64,000 bases of DNA, from assembly GCF_000410875.1 (NCBI RefSeq), contig NZ_AROI01000009.1, positions 1-64,000 of the forward strand. The letters are read 5' to 3'. Both the position numbers and the translations under genes were made by a program. The DNA is from Halopseudomonas pelagia CL-AP6 (GTDB lineage Bacteria > Pseudomonadota > Gammaproteobacteria > Pseudomonadales > Pseudomonadaceae). Below are positions 17,764-26,537 of the stretch, piece by piece; the first letter of the stretch is position 1, and the number at the start of each line of letters is the position of its first letter. The notes under the pieces are model-generated. The model did no database searches. It had not been told where the DNA came from and saw only the letters and a list, made by a program, of their open reading frames with translations.

Positions 17764-18333
17764 ATGCAGGTTCGCGTGCTCATTTCTGTGGTGTTGCTTG
17801 CCTTGCTGGCAGGTTGCTCCAGCGCGCCCAGGCAGGGCTCAGAGGGCATGCACGCCCCGGCAGCGAGATCCGCATCCACTTCCGTTTCCCGCACAGTTTC
17901 ACCCTCCAAAACCTATTCCACCCATGCCCCCTCGGTACGCACGCTGCCGCCGGTGAATGAGGATATTGTGTTCCACGCCATTGGTCTGGTCGGTACGCCA
18001 TACCGCTATGGTGGCAGCAGCCCGGAGACCGGGTTTGATTGCAGCGGTCTGATCAAATATGTGTATCAGCAGGCGGTGGGCATGTCTTTACCGCGGACCA
18101 CTGCAGGCCTGAATGCGCTGGCAGCGAAAAATCCGCCGGTGGGCTCACTGCAGCCGGGGGATCTGGTGCTGTTTGCGATGAACGGCGGCAAGCGGGTCGA
18201 TCATGCGGGTATTTATGTCGGTGACGGTCGCTTTCTGCATGCGCCCAGCAGCGGCGGCAAAGTCCGGGTCGACGATATGCAGAGTAATTTCTGGCAACGT
18301 ACTTACACCGGCGCCCGCCGCGTACTCAAGTAA
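17764..18333 (+). CDS. NlpC/P60 family lipoprotein (cell-wall peptidase)
   Basis: Cleaves peptidoglycan peptide bonds in the periplasm. 189 aa: lipobox LLALLAGC with Cys18, a Ser/Thr-rich linker to about residue 65, then the catalytic domain. FDCSGLIKYVYQ contains nucleophile Cys93, VDHAGIYVG carries His147, and LHAPSS carries His159, the full NlpC/P60 triad. RTT and GSLQPGDLVLF blocks are conserved family features. Start chosen because the signal peptide requires the ATG at 17764. Confidence 0.88.
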   Translation: MQVRVLISVVLLALLAGCSSAPRQGSEGMHAPAARSASTSVSRTVSPSKTYSTHAPSVRTLPPVNEDIVFHAIGLVGTPYRYGGSSPETGFDCSGLIKYVYQQAVGMSLPRTTAGLNALAAKNPPVGSLQPGDLVLFAMNGGKRVDHAGIYVGDGRFLHAPSSGGKVRVDDMQSNFWQRTYTGARRVLK

Positions 18334-18372
18334 TCCAGCCCCAACTGCCACAAGCAGCCATTCTTTGCCTAC

Positions 18373-19032
18373 CTAGACCTGTTTGCGGAATATCACTACG
18401 TCATTGGCGACTATGTTCAGCTCGGCCTGCCAATGCGCGGCTAGCCAATGGAAGGTGCTTGCGCTGAAAAAGCTGATGTGCGTTGGGTCATTCTTGTAAT
18501 GCCAAGTGGTAAAGGCCTGTGGGCTGGTTACCCGTTTGGTCATTATGGCTAGCCAGCCGCCGATCTTCAGGCACTGCCACAGGCGCTCAAGCTCTACCCT
18601 GGGCTGGCCCAGGTGCTCGACCACTTCGGTCGCGGTTATGAAATCCCACTGTTGCTTGAATACTTCTTCGTGCGGGGCGTAATACAGATCGTATAGGGCA
18701 ACCTGATGGCCCTGTTCGCGCAGCATCGCGGCCAGAGCAGGGCCTGGGCCACAACCAAAATCAAGGCCGTGACTGCGGGCGGCTAAGCGTTCAAGCAGCG
18801 GCTCGGCCAGGCGCGCCAGAAAGGCTCGGTAGCCTGGGTCCTGAACATGATTTTCATGTTGGTCATAGACGGCCTTTTCCTCTTTACTGTCCAGTTGCCA
18901 AGCGCGCGGAACATGCACCAGATCACAGCAAGGGCACTGGAAATAAGGCCGTTTGCCGTCGTCATGGAACCCGGCTGAGGGGGTAGCACACAGTGGGCAG
19001 TCATGTTGTGAGCTAGCGGTGAGATCAGTCAT
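18373..19032 (-). CDS. SAM-dependent methyltransferase with N-terminal zinc-type cysteines
   Basis: 219 aa. N-terminal CPLC...CPCC (about 12-36) looks like a small zinc ribbon, then a class I methyltransferase domain with LDFGCGPGPALAAML (SAM loop), EVVEHLGQP and GGWLAIMTKRV. The arrangement is typical of small-molecule or lipid methyltransferases; the substrate is unknown. Its ATG overlaps the stop of the upstream CPBP gene by one base (TGATG), so the two are coupled. Confidence 0.78.
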   Translation of the reverse strand: MTDLTASSQHDCPLCATPSAGFHDDGKRPYFQCPCCDLVHVPRAWQLDSKEEKAVYDQHENHVQDPGYRAFLARLAEPLLERLAARSHGLDFGCGPGPALAAMLREQGHQVALYDLYYAPHEEVFKQQWDFITATEVVEHLGQPRVELERLWQCLKIGGWLAIMTKRVTSPQAFTTWHYKNDPTHISFFSASTFHWLAAHWQAELNIVANDVVIFRKQV

Positions 19033-19775
19033 CAGTAATCCAGGGCAACAAGCAACAGGGTTAGGCCGTTATACAGGGCGTGGGTAATTACGCACAGGGC
19101 GAGCTGGTCATAGCGCCAACGCAACCAGCCAAGTAGCGCACCGAGCAACGCGATGATCAGCACGCCGCCGGGGCTGTAAAAGCTGTGCATCATGGCGAAG
19201 ATAAAAGTTGTGACTGGCAGTGCCAGCCATACGCCCGGGCGGGTGCGTTGCAGCGCCTTGAATAGCCAACCACGAAAGACGATCTCTTCGGCCAGTGGTA
19301 CCCAGAGAATGGCGATAAACAAGCCGGCGAGCAGCCGTGGCCTGGGCAGATCCAATAGCGGGGTAATAGCTTGTGGCAGGCGAGGCGATTCGGCTTCCAG
19401 CGCGCTGGGCAGCCGAATGTCCAGCCACCCGGCCAGTGGGTCGGCGCCCAGAACCAGGCCTGACGCGGCCAATCCGGCCAACACCAGGCCCGGCCCGGAT
19501 AGCCCCCGACCGAACAGCCAAGGCCAAGGCTCGCGGGGTGTCAGCAACCAGCCAATCACCAGGCTGCCAAGGATGACCAGACCGGCAAACAGGGCATCCA
19601 GCAACAGGAATTGGGTATCGATATGCCAGCGAATGCCGCTCCAGTGCATCAGTTGTGCGGCGGCATGATGGCTGAATAGCGCCAGCAGCGCATAGGCAAT
19701 CGCCAGACGCGCGAGGATCAGCGCATCATCCAATGCATGCCGGCTATCTCTGGGTAGCGCGAGGTGGCGGATCAT
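19032..19775 (-). CDS. CPBP family intramembrane metalloprotease
   Basis: 247 aa, several hydrophobic helices. EEIVFRGW carries the two catalytic glutamates and Arg of the CAAX protease/bacteriocin-processing (Abi) family; HSFYSPGG and HALYNG supply the conserved histidines (motifs 2 and 3/4). Function in bacteria is usually unknown; membrane-protein processing is inferred. Coupled by one base to the methyltransferase gene downstream. Confidence 0.85.
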   Translation of the reverse strand: MIRHLALPRDSRHALDDALILARLAIAYALLALFSHHAAAQLMHWSGIRWHIDTQFLLLDALFAGLVILGSLVIGWLLTPREPWPWLFGRGLSGPGLVLAGLAASGLVLGADPLAGWLDIRLPSALEAESPRLPQAITPLLDLPRPRLLAGLFIAILWVPLAEEIVFRGWLFKALQRTRPGVWLALPVTTFIFAMMHSFYSPGGVLIIALLGALLGWLRWRYDQLALCVITHALYNGLTLLLVALDY

Positions 19776-19844
19776 GCAGTCAGGTCGGCGTGGTTAATGC
19801 TAACGGCGCTGGCAACTGGGTCTGCGAGGGGACGGCCTGACGGA

Positions 19845-20924
19845 TTAGAGCGGTTTGATGTGTTCATGGAGCCGTCCCGAGTCTGCCAGTTGAAGAAACT
19901 CATCACCCAAGCGTTGGCTTTCGGCCATGGCGGTGCGCCAGTAGCGCTGCCTGCTGGCATCATCGCCAACAAAACGCGAGTAATCCCGCCGATCGGGTAG
20001 CTTGCCAAAGGGCAATTTTGCCAGATAATCGCGCGACGGGGACAACAGCAATACGTTTTTCAGCTGTTCGAGATTGCCGCGCCGCCAGGGCAGGCCCTTG
20101 TCAAACCAGCCAGGTACGACCCGGTTGAGAAAATGCGGGTAGAGGACTACGCCGGGCGCCTGGTAGGGCAGGTCAAGGTGGTAGTCCAGCAGCCCGCCAT
20201 CACGGTACATACCTGTGCTCGCGCCAGGTATGTCACGGACCCCTTGCATTACCCAGGGGATGGCGCCAGAGGCCATCAATGCCGCGCGCAGGTTGCTGGC
20301 ATTGAGCGTCACGTGGGCACTGGGGAAATCCAGTAGTTCGGCCAATGGCGGGCGCAGGCGCGGGTCGTGCAGGATGACACGCTCGAAATAGCGTTTCAGA
20401 TGACGACGGCCCAGCAAGTTGGCCCCTATGACGCCACCAAGACCCATACTCAATCGTGAGCGCGTATCGTGTTGCAATAGACCCAGGCTTTTGACCACCA
20501 TCACATTCAGATGATACTGAGGGTTGCCGAGGATGCTTTGCGTCTGGTCGCCCAACAGCTCATCGAGCATGGCGCCGCAACGCTGACTGATCTGCGCCAT
20601 GTTAACGCCCTTGGCAAACTGCATGGCGGTATAGAGCTCACCTAGTTTACGCAGGCCGGCAACCGGGTCAGGCAAGCAGGCACTGGCGAAGCGCCAACTC
20701 CCTATTGATGCTCCAATCAAGCTGCGTGGTTGTGGCGTGCGCGGCAGCCAATCACCGAACAGGGCCAGATCCAGGCCTTGGATACCTAACGCTTTGGGCC
20801 CCCCGGCCGCCCCGGGTATCATATGTACGTCGGCGGGCAGCAACCCGTGTTCACGGATATGCACCAGTGCCTGATGACCAGCGCGCAGTTCCAGTGCGGG
20901 CGATGCAATGTGTATGGCAGTCAT
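19845..20924 (-). CDS. Patatin-like phospholipase
   Basis: 359 aa. GASIGSW with Ser73 is the GxSxG nucleophile, and YRDGGLLDYHLDLPY supplies the Asp of the Ser-Asp dyad (DGG). PGAAGGPKALG near residue 40 is the oxyanion glycine-rich loop. Acyl-ester hydrolase activity on lipids is expected. No export signal. It is divergent from the PepSY gene, and no partner is seen. Confidence 0.85.
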   Translation of the reverse strand: MTAIHIASPALELRAGHQALVHIREHGLLPADVHMIPGAAGGPKALGIQGLDLALFGDWLPRTPQPRSLIGASIGSWRFASACLPDPVAGLRKLGELYTAMQFAKGVNMAQISQRCGAMLDELLGDQTQSILGNPQYHLNVMVVKSLGLLQHDTRSRLSMGLGGVIGANLLGRRHLKRYFERVILHDPRLRPPLAELLDFPSAHVTLNASNLRAALMASGAIPWVMQGVRDIPGASTGMYRDGGLLDYHLDLPYQAPGVVLYPHFLNRVVPGWFDKGLPWRRGNLEQLKNVLLLSPSRDYLAKLPFGKLPDRRDYSRFVGDDASRQRYWRTAMAESQRLGDEFLQLADSGRLHEHIKPL

Positions 20925-21031
20925 ACGTTATCCTTGATGCAACCGGTTGCTATAGCGGTTTCCGTTTTTAAGTTTGGCTTCAGCTTGGCGCTATAGGATA
21001 CAAGCGTACTCAAACAACGGAGATCTATAGT

Positions 21032-21337
21032 ATGAAAAATCTTATCGCAATGTCCTGCGCTGCTGTTCTGACCCTGGGTAGCGCCGCTGTTCTGGCTGAC
21101 GATGTACGTATCGACGAGGCTCAAGCGCTGATTCAGGCTGGTACCATTCAGTCCTTCGAAAAGCTCAATGAGAAGGCGCTGGAAGCGCGCGCTGGCACCA
21201 TTACTGATACTGAGTTGGAACAGGAGTATGGCCGCTATATTTACAAGATTGAAATCCGCGACGCGCAAGGTGCTGAATGGGATATTGATATGGATGCGAC
21301 CAATGCTGAAATTCTCAAGAATGAAAAAGACAGCTGA
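21032..21337 (+). CDS. Secreted PepSY-domain protein 1
   Basis: 101 aa. Signal peptide MKNLIAMSCAAVLTLGSAAVLA (cleavage after Ala22), then a single PepSY domain (DEAQALIQAGTIQSFEKLNEKALEARAG, ELEQEYGRYIYKIEIRDAQGAEW, then a DMDATNAEIL strand); here given as motif pieces. PepSY proteins are periplasmic and often modulate sensor kinases or proteases. It is the first gene of the PepSY-PepSY-regulator-kinase operon. CGGAGA lies 8 bases upstream. Confidence 0.85.
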   Translation: MKNLIAMSCAAVLTLGSAAVLADDVRIDEAQALIQAGTIQSFEKLNEKALEARAGTITDTELEQEYGRYIYKIEIRDAQGAEWDIDMDATNAEILKNEKDS

Positions 21338-21674
21338 TCTTCATGTGCCCTACCAGAAAGCCGCCTCGTGCGGCTTTTTGTGTTGGCCGCTGATAGCGCT
21401 ACTGATTGGCTGGAGTGCTTCTTCCTATGCAGGTCGAGATATTGACCAGGATGAAGCCCTGTATCTGGTTGAGCAGGGGGTGATTCAGCCGTTACAGACA
21501 TTTATCGACGATGCGCTCGAGCGTTTCCCTGGGCGCTTTCTCGAGGCGGAGTTGGAGTGGGATGACGGACGCTACGTGTATGAGCTGGAGATCGTGACAG
21601 AGACGCGTCGCGTGCTGGAGCTGGAATACGATGCGGTGACAGGCAAACTGCTGGATGTTGACGAGGACGATTGA
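21321..21674 (+). CDS. Secreted PepSY-domain protein 2
   Basis: 117 aa from ATG 21321. It overlaps the end of PepSY 1 by 17 bases. N terminus: a long charged segment, then a hydrophobic signal [19 protein letters not shown], then a PepSY domain with [33 protein letters not shown] and [20 protein letters not shown]. It pairs with PepSY 1 (about 40 percent like). An intrinsic-terminator hairpin lies inside codons 13-19, so GTG 21345 or TTG 21378 are alternative starts. It overlaps the response-regulator gene by 4 bases. Confidence 0.75.
   Translation: MKKTADLHVPYQKAASCGFLCWPLIALLIGWSASSYAGRDIDQDEALYLVEQGVIQPLQTFIDDALERFPGRFLEAELEWDDGRYVYELEIVTETRRVLELEYDAVTGKLLDVDEDD
21357..21379 (+). terminator. 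Intrinsic-terminator hairpin inside the PepSY 2 leader
   Basis: An 8-bp stem (AAAGCCGC with GCGGCTTT) with 5-base loop is followed by TT and then G. It lies 20 bases after the PepSY 1 stop and within the first codons of PepSY 2. It may stop most transcripts after PepSY 1, allowing the rest of the operon to be expressed at lower level or conditionally. Confidence 0.7.
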
Positions 21675-22345
21675 TGCGTCTGTTATTGGTGGAAGACAGC
21701 GTCGAGCTGGCGGACAGTCTGTGTGCTGTGCTCAAGGACGCGGGTTATGCGGTGGACTGGCGCACGGATGGCCGTGATGCGCTGATTCTCGGCGAGCAGG
21801 AGCCTTATGATCTGTGCATTCTGGATCTGGGGCTGCCGGGCATGGATGGGTTGGAAATACTGACCCGCTGGCGGGCCGGGGCGGTGGCGCTGCCGGTCTT
21901 GATACTCACTGCACGCAGCAATTGGAGTGAGCGCGTGGATGGTCTGCGGGCCGGGGCTGATGATTATCTGGTTAAACCCTTCCATCCAGAAGAGCTGCTT
22001 CTGCGCGTGCAGGCGCTGCTGCGGCGCAGCCATGGGCGTGAGCCACAGACGTTGCTGCGGGCTGGCGGGTTGGCCCTGGATGAGAGCCGGCAGCAGGTTT
22101 CGGCTGCCGGGCTAGCGAGCGTGCAGCTGTCTGCCACTGAGTTCAAGTTGTTGCGCTATTTCATGCTGCACACCGGTCAGCTGCTGTCCAAAACACGATT
22201 GGCCGAACACCTGTATGAATACGAAAGTGAGCGCGACTCCAATGTGATTGAAGTCCAGATCAACCACCTACGGCGCAAGGTCGGCAGGCAAAGCATAGAA
22301 ACCCGACGCGGGCAGGGCTATATATTCTGTGGTGTCGGCCAGTGA
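21671..22345 (+). CDS. OmpR/PhoB-family response regulator
   Basis: 224 aa. Receiver domain 1-115 with [11 protein letters not shown], the phospho-acceptor Asp51 in [15 protein letters not shown] in the ILTARSNW and [10 protein letters not shown] blocks. The C-terminal winged helix (about 125-222) ends YIFCGVGQ, with [13 protein letters not shown] as recognition helix and [11 protein letters not shown] target unknown. Overlaps both the PepSY 2 stop (4 bases) and the kinase start. Confidence 0.92.
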   Translation: MMRLLLVEDSVELADSLCAVLKDAGYAVDWRTDGRDALILGEQEPYDLCILDLGLPGMDGLEILTRWRAGAVALPVLILTARSNWSERVDGLRAGADDYLVKPFHPEELLLRVQALLRRSHGREPQTLLRAGGLALDESRQQVSAAGLASVQLSATEFKLLRYFMLHTGQLLSKTRLAEHLYEYESERDSNVIEVQINHLRRKVGRQSIETRRGQGYIFCGVGQ

Positions 22346-23658
22346 GAAGTATTGGCCGACAACTGGGCCTGGGTTTGATTGCCATCTTGCTGGTCACGGT
22401 GGTGCTGGTGGGTCAGGGCAGTGTATGGCTATTCGATCAGGCACTGCGTGGTTATCTTACGACGGTGTTGCAGCGCGAGACCGATAGCCTGTTGAGCGCA
22501 GTGCGGCCGGGCCCTGACGGCCCGTATCTGGATGCCGCCCGCGTCGATCCAGACTATCAAAGGCTCTATTCAGGGCGCTATTTTGTGATTGACGCCGGGG
22601 AGCGCTGGCGGTCGCGGTCACTGTGGGATACGCGCCTACCGCTTGATGCTGAAGGCTTGCATAACACTCTGGTGGCGGGCCCGGATAATCAGCAGTTGCT
22701 GGTCTGGTCTGGCCAGTACGAGCTACTTCAGCAACCGGTACAGATCAGCGTTGCGATCGATTATTTACCCTTGCTCAAAGCCTTCGATCGTACCCGCTGG
22801 TTGATCTGGGGGTTGGGCGTGCTGGCGATTCTGATCAGCCTATTGGTGCAGCAGTGGTTGTTGCGGCGCGCTCTAAGCCCTCTACGGCGCGCCCGCAGGG
22901 AACTGGCCGAGTGGCACGTGGGCAAGCGCTTGCAGCTCAGTGAAGAGGTGCCTGAGGAGCTGCAGCCGCTGGTGACTGAGATCAATCACCTGGGCCGTCA
23001 GGTCGAACAGATCATCAAGCGCTCGCGTAGTGGGCAGGCGGACCTGGGGCATGCGCTCAAGACGCCGTTGGCGGTGTTGGAAACTCTGCTACGCGAATCG
23101 GCAGGGGATTTGTCCAATGAAAAGTTACGCGCGCTGGAGACCCAGCTAGGCGCTATCCGAGCCCAGATGGAACGCGCCCTGCAGCGCGCCAGGCTGGCGC
23201 CGGAAAGCCAGGCCGGGCGGCGTTTCAACGCGAAGGAAGACCTGCCTTGGCTGCTTGAATCACTTCAGCGCATTCACGGCGAAGCGGTTCATGTGCAGAC
23301 CACCCTGCACCCCAGGGCCGCTACGGATTGGCCTTTTGAGCGCGAAGACATGCTTGAGCTGCTGGGCAACCTGCTTGATAACGCCTGCAAATGGGCCGGT
23401 TCTGAGGTGCACTTTGAATGCAGCCTGGATCAGCAAGCGTTGACGCTGAGCGTCAGTGACGACGGTCCTGGGGTCTCGGAAGACGAGCATGAGCGGATCC
23501 TGCGCCGCGGCCAGCGGCTGGATCAAACCGTTAATGGCCAGGGTTTGGGGCTGGCCATTGTTGGCGATCTGGTCGAGGTCTACCGGGGCCAGCTGGTGTT
23601 GGGGAAGGCCACTCTGGGTGGCCTGAAAGTGACAGTGGTGCTGCCCTGGCAGAGCTGA
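22342..23658 (+). CDS. Sensor histidine kinase
   Basis: 438 aa, starting with GTG (RBS from the upstream gene). Membrane helix 1 at about 8-31, periplasmic domain about 32-150, helix 2 about 153-173, HAMP-like region 175-230. Phospho-acceptor His237 in [14 protein letters not shown] (H-box), N-box [12 protein letters not shown] (343, 347), DDGPG (373-377) and GQGLGLAI (399-406) complete the ATPase domain. The periplasmic domain lacks the RExxE Fe(II)-binding motif of BqsS, so the ligand is not predicted. Its coupling to two periplasmic PepSY proteins suggests they modulate its sensing. Confidence 0.92.
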   Translation: MRSIGRQLGLGLIAILLVTVVLVGQGSVWLFDQALRGYLTTVLQRETDSLLSAVRPGPDGPYLDAARVDPDYQRLYSGRYFVIDAGERWRSRSLWDTRLPLDAEGLHNTLVAGPDNQQLLVWSGQYELLQQPVQISVAIDYLPLLKAFDRTRWLIWGLGVLAILISLLVQQWLLRRALSPLRRARRELAEWHVGKRLQLSEEVPEELQPLVTEINHLGRQVEQIIKRSRSGQADLGHALKTPLAVLETLLRESAGDLSNEKLRALETQLGAIRAQMERALQRARLAPESQAGRRFNAKEDLPWLLESLQRIHGEAVHVQTTLHPRAATDWPFEREDMLELLGNLLDNACKWAGSEVHFECSLDQQALTLSVSDDGPGVSEDEHERILRRGQRLDQTVNGQGLGLAIVGDLVEVYRGQLVLGKATLGGLKVTVVLPWQS

Positions 23659-23660
23659 TA

Positions 23661-24824
23661 TCAGATTAAGGCGGTGTCGATGTCGACCAGCAGCAGGTGC
23701 CGGCTGTTGTCAATAAAGAGCCCGGAGGTCATGCAATACTGGTTGGTGGTGGCGTCGCGATAGCGATTGGATAGAATCACTCGGCTGTCCTGCCCGGCTT
23801 CGGCGAGGATCTGGTAGAAGTAGGGGCGCCAGGACCAGTTATGGTCCAGATAGCGCGGATCGGCCCGCCAGCTATTGTTGCTCCACTCGTAATTGGGCGA
23901 GATCTGCGTGCCATGTGCGTCACAGAGAAAGCAGCGCAGGAGCCAGGGATAGGCGTTGGGTGAAGGCAGATCGGTGGGTTTACCACCTTTGGCCAGCCAG
24001 TGTCTCAGTTCGGTAAAGAGCAGCGACAGGGTCTTGCGCAGTTCCATTAGTTTGGCACGCTCTGCCAGTTTGGCCAGGGCATATTCATCGCGCATTCGCG
24101 AGAATTCTGCTTTTACTGTGTCTGCGGGCAGAAAGTTCTCGGCGGGGCGGGCAAACAGATAACCCTGCACGTAGCGGGCGCCGCATTCCAAGGCAAAATG
24201 CAGTTCCTGCTCGGTCTCGACCCCCTCGGCGATAATCCAGCAGCCACTTTTCTCCGCCATCAATGCGAGTGCCTTGACGAAATCACCGCTATTGCCATTG
24301 CCACTGGCGGCCTGCCGAAACAGCTGGATATCGAGTTTAAGGATGTCGGGCTCCAACGCCAGAACCCGATCAAGCATGGAGTAGCCTGCGCCAAAATCGT
24401 CTATGGCAATGCGAATACCGGCTTCCCGGTAACGCCGAACGGCATCCTTGAGATCCTGAATGTCGCCTTGCAGTTCGGTTATTTCAAATACGACCTGTTC
24501 GGGTGGCAGGCCTATCTCCTCAAGTAGTTGCAGGCTGGGTAGTGGTTCGCCTGGCTCCAGCTGGCTGACCCACAGGGGTGAAATATTGATGCTGATAAAA
24601 CCGTCGGGATTGTCTCTGAAGGCTTCGAGCGCCATGCGCCTGATAGTCCGGTCAAGCTCGAGCAGGTCTTGGGGGTCGACGTTGGGGTCGGTAAATAACG
24701 GGCCTGCGCTGGTGATGTTGCCTGCATCGTCGCGCAGCCTGGCCAGGGCTTCATAACCGGCAATGCGGCCGGTGGCAGTATCGATCAGTGGTTGAAAAAA
24801 AGGCAGGGGTTGACCATTTAACAC
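23661..24824 (-). CDS. EAL-domain cyclic-di-GMP phosphodiesterase
   Basis: 387 aa. Residues 1-245 are an EAL domain with all catalytic residues: EAL (25-27), INISPLW, EITEL, DDFGAGYS, LKLDIQLF, AEGVETEQEL and QGYLFARP. It should hydrolyse c-di-GMP to pGpG. Residues about 255-387 form a distinct C-terminal domain with WSNNSWRADPRYLDH and WSWRPYFYQIL plus MTSGLFIDN, resembling Cache/PAS-type ligand-binding domains; its ligand is unknown. Convergent with the sensor kinase gene. Transcribed from the promoter at 24872-24900. Confidence 0.9.
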   Translation of the reverse strand: MLNGQPLPFFQPLIDTATGRIAGYEALARLRDDAGNITSAGPLFTDPNVDPQDLLELDRTIRRMALEAFRDNPDGFISINISPLWVSQLEPGEPLPSLQLLEEIGLPPEQVVFEITELQGDIQDLKDAVRRYREAGIRIAIDDFGAGYSMLDRVLALEPDILKLDIQLFRQAASGNGNSGDFVKALALMAEKSGCWIIAEGVETEQELHFALECGARYVQGYLFARPAENFLPADTVKAEFSRMRDEYALAKLAERAKLMELRKTLSLLFTELRHWLAKGGKPTDLPSPNAYPWLLRCFLCDAHGTQISPNYEWSNNSWRADPRYLDHNWSWRPYFYQILAEAGQDSRVILSNRYRDATTNQYCMTSGLFIDNSRHLLLVDIDTALI

Positions 24825-24871
24825 AACGTACTCCAGATGAAAGAAACTGCGGGCGGGTAGGCGTATGCAAT

Positions 24872-24900
24872 ATTATAGCCAAGCGCCTTGAAGATGCCGA
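24872..24900 (-). promoter_or_regulatory. Candidate sigma70 promoter of the EAL gene
   Basis: On the minus strand a perfect -10 TATAAT (24872-24877) is preceded by a 17-base spacer and TCGGCA (24895-24900), matching 4 of 6 bases of the -35 consensus. It is 48 bases upstream of the EAL start. Confidence 0.65.
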
Positions 24901-25060
24901 TCGGGCAGGCTCAAAGCGGGGCTTTTCATTGTAGCAACGCGGTGCATGTTCTGTGTTGGTGCGCTTGGTGTTGCCATGTTGGTGCATGCATCTGTGTTTG
25001 TGCTGTTATATGGTGCACGGCTGTTGTGTCTAACGTTTTGTTGTAGTCCGTGCAACAGCT
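24901..25060 (-). other. CA-rich intergenic region, candidate sRNA / Hfq-binding sequence
   Basis: The 471-base gap between the EAL and OprD genes has no convincing coding frame. Read on the minus strand, 24911-25055 is unusually A/C rich and contains ACAACAAAAC, ACACAACAG, ATAACAGC and ACAAACACAG, interspersed with GCACCAACA units. These resemble the A-rich Hfq distal-face (AAnAA) motifs of Pseudomonas CrcZ-type RNAs, which sequester Crc/Hfq. Two arms (GCACGG and CCGTGC) can close a loop around the first pair of motifs. No sigma54 promoter or strong terminator was found for it, so the identification is tentative. Confidence 0.3.
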
Positions 25061-25233
25061 ACCGACGCCCGTATATTGCCGAGCTGGCTGGAAGAAATAA
25101 ACCAGCTCAGCTAAACAAAGGGTTTCTTCGCAGCAACTCGGTCCTGGAGGAGGCCTAGTCAGGGTCGGCACACACGACAAGGATTGCCACAGCACGCCAG
25201 CCCGAGCCAGTCGCGCTATTACATACCCCATGT

Positions 25234-25270
25234 GCACTAAAGCCCGAGCAAAATGCTCGGGCTTTAGTGC
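25234..25270. terminator. Strong hairpin downstream of oprD-family gene
   Basis: A perfect 17-bp stem with AAA loop: GCACTAAAGCCCGAGCA and its complement. It begins 26 bases after the OprD stop codon (minus strand). GC-rich inner stem with T-rich outer stem on both strands; no further T-run, so a bidirectional terminator is probable. Confidence 0.75.
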
Positions 25271-25295
25271 AGCGGAAGTACAGCCGATCTCAGTC

Positions 25296-26537
25296 TTACA
25301 TCAAAGGAATGGTGTAATTGACGATCAAACGGTTTTCATCAATGTTGCCAGCCACGTCGGAACGCACCATCGCGTTACGCCATTGCAGGGCCACATTCTT
25401 CAGGGGCCCGGACTGGACGGTGTAGGTGAAATCGATATCCCGCTCCCATTCCTTGCCATTGCCTGCCGCACCCATATCGATATTGTCGCCACTGACATAA
25501 CGCACCAGACCTTTCAGGCCAGGGATGCCATATCGTGCGAAGTCCAGGTCGTAGCGAGCCTGCCAGGATTTTTCATCCGCGCGGGCAAAGTCCAGAATCT
25601 GGATATAGTTGGCAATATAGGGGTTGTTCTCGGCCAGATAAGGGAAGGACGTGTCGCCATCGCTGTGCTGGTACCCCAGGCGGAACATGTGTGCTCCGGT
25701 GCCGGCTGAGAGCATTACCGATTTCATTTTGTGGTCGATATTCAGTGGCTGGTTACCGTTGTCGCTGGTATCGAAGTAGGCCAGGTTGGCGCCCAGCTTC
25801 CAGGCGCCCAGATCGAAACCCTGGATCAGGTTGAGCAGATTCTGCTCATAGACGTCATCCAGCTCGCCACGCCATAAGCCCAGCGTGGTGTTGCTCTGGG
25901 TGAACTTGTAAGTACCGCCCAGGTAGTTGAATCGGTCGGAGGTGCCACCTACTGTTGAGCCGATGTCTTCACGGTCGGTGCTGGCGCGGTAATTAACCTG
26001 ACGCAACTGACCGGCTTGTACATCGAGGTTCTCTATCTCGCCCATGCTCAGGGCGCCGCCGGTATAGGTTTGCGGCAGCAGACGAATATCACTGGCTTGG
26101 GCAATCGGAATCGCCGGGAACAGATTGCCGACTTTTAGCACGGTGTTGGAGACTTTGGCTTTGGCCGTGCCGGTTATGTGGCTGTAACCGTCCGGGCCTT
26201 CGTCACCAAAGGCGTTGGGTAGCAGCCCGGTGCCTGCGGTGTCGTCCTCGGAGTAGAGTTTCAAGCCAGCGGCGGCGTACACATCCAAGCCGAGGCCAAC
26301 TGGTCCTTGGGAGTAGCCTGATTCGCCGCGGAAGATAAAGCCCTGAGCCCATTCTTCTGCCTTTGACCGACCGCCAGGTGGCGTGGAGCGAAAGTCACGG
26401 TTGAAGTAGAAATTGCGCAGTTGCAGTGTCGCCTTGGTGTCTTCGATAAAGCCAGCCGCACTGGCTGTGGTGGCAAGGGGGGCTGCTAGAGTAAGGGCCA
26501 CAGCTGCGGCCAGGGTGCTAGTTTTCACATGTTTCAT
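25296..26537 (-). CDS. OprD-family outer-membrane porin
   Basis: 413 aa. Signal peptide cleaved near Ala27-Ala28 (ATTASAAG), followed by FIEDTKATLQLRNFYFNRDF, the start of the OprD barrel. Repeating amphipathic beta strands and the final strand LIVNYTIPLM end the 18-strand barrel. OprD members are substrate-specific channels for basic amino acids, carboxylates or aromatic compounds. Substrate not predictable here. The start at 26537 is set by AGGAG 6-9 bases upstream. The 271 bases to the next gene hold no other obvious gene. Confidence 0.9.
   Translation of the reverse strand: MKHVKTSTLAAAVALTLAAPLATTASAAGFIEDTKATLQLRNFYFNRDFRSTPPGGRSKAEEWAQGFIFRGESGYSQGPVGLGLDVYAAAGLKLYSEDDTAGTGLLPNAFGDEGPDGYSHITGTAKAKVSNTVLKVGNLFPAIPIAQASDIRLLPQTYTGGALSMGEIENLDVQAGQLRQVNYRASTDREDIGSTVGGTSDRFNYLGGTYKFTQSNTTLGLWRGELDDVYEQNLLNLIQGFDLGAWKLGANLAYFDTSDNGNQPLNIDHKMKSVMLSAGTGAHMFRLGYQHSDGDTSFPYLAENNPYIANYIQILDFARADEKSWQARYDLDFARYGIPGLKGLVRYVSGDNIDMGAAGNGKEWERDIDFTYTVQSGPLKNVALQWRNAMVRSDVAGNIDENRLIVNYTIPLM

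Noticed and set aside
21671-23658. BqsR/BqsS (CarRS) iron-sensing pair
   Set aside because: The kinase periplasmic domain shows RETDS rather than RExxE, so direct transfer of the name is not justified.
24946-25158. Plus-strand open frame in the CA-rich gap (70 codons)
   Set aside because: No ribosome binding site or family, and it runs opposite to the neighbouring genes; its length is expected by chance in GC-rich DNA.
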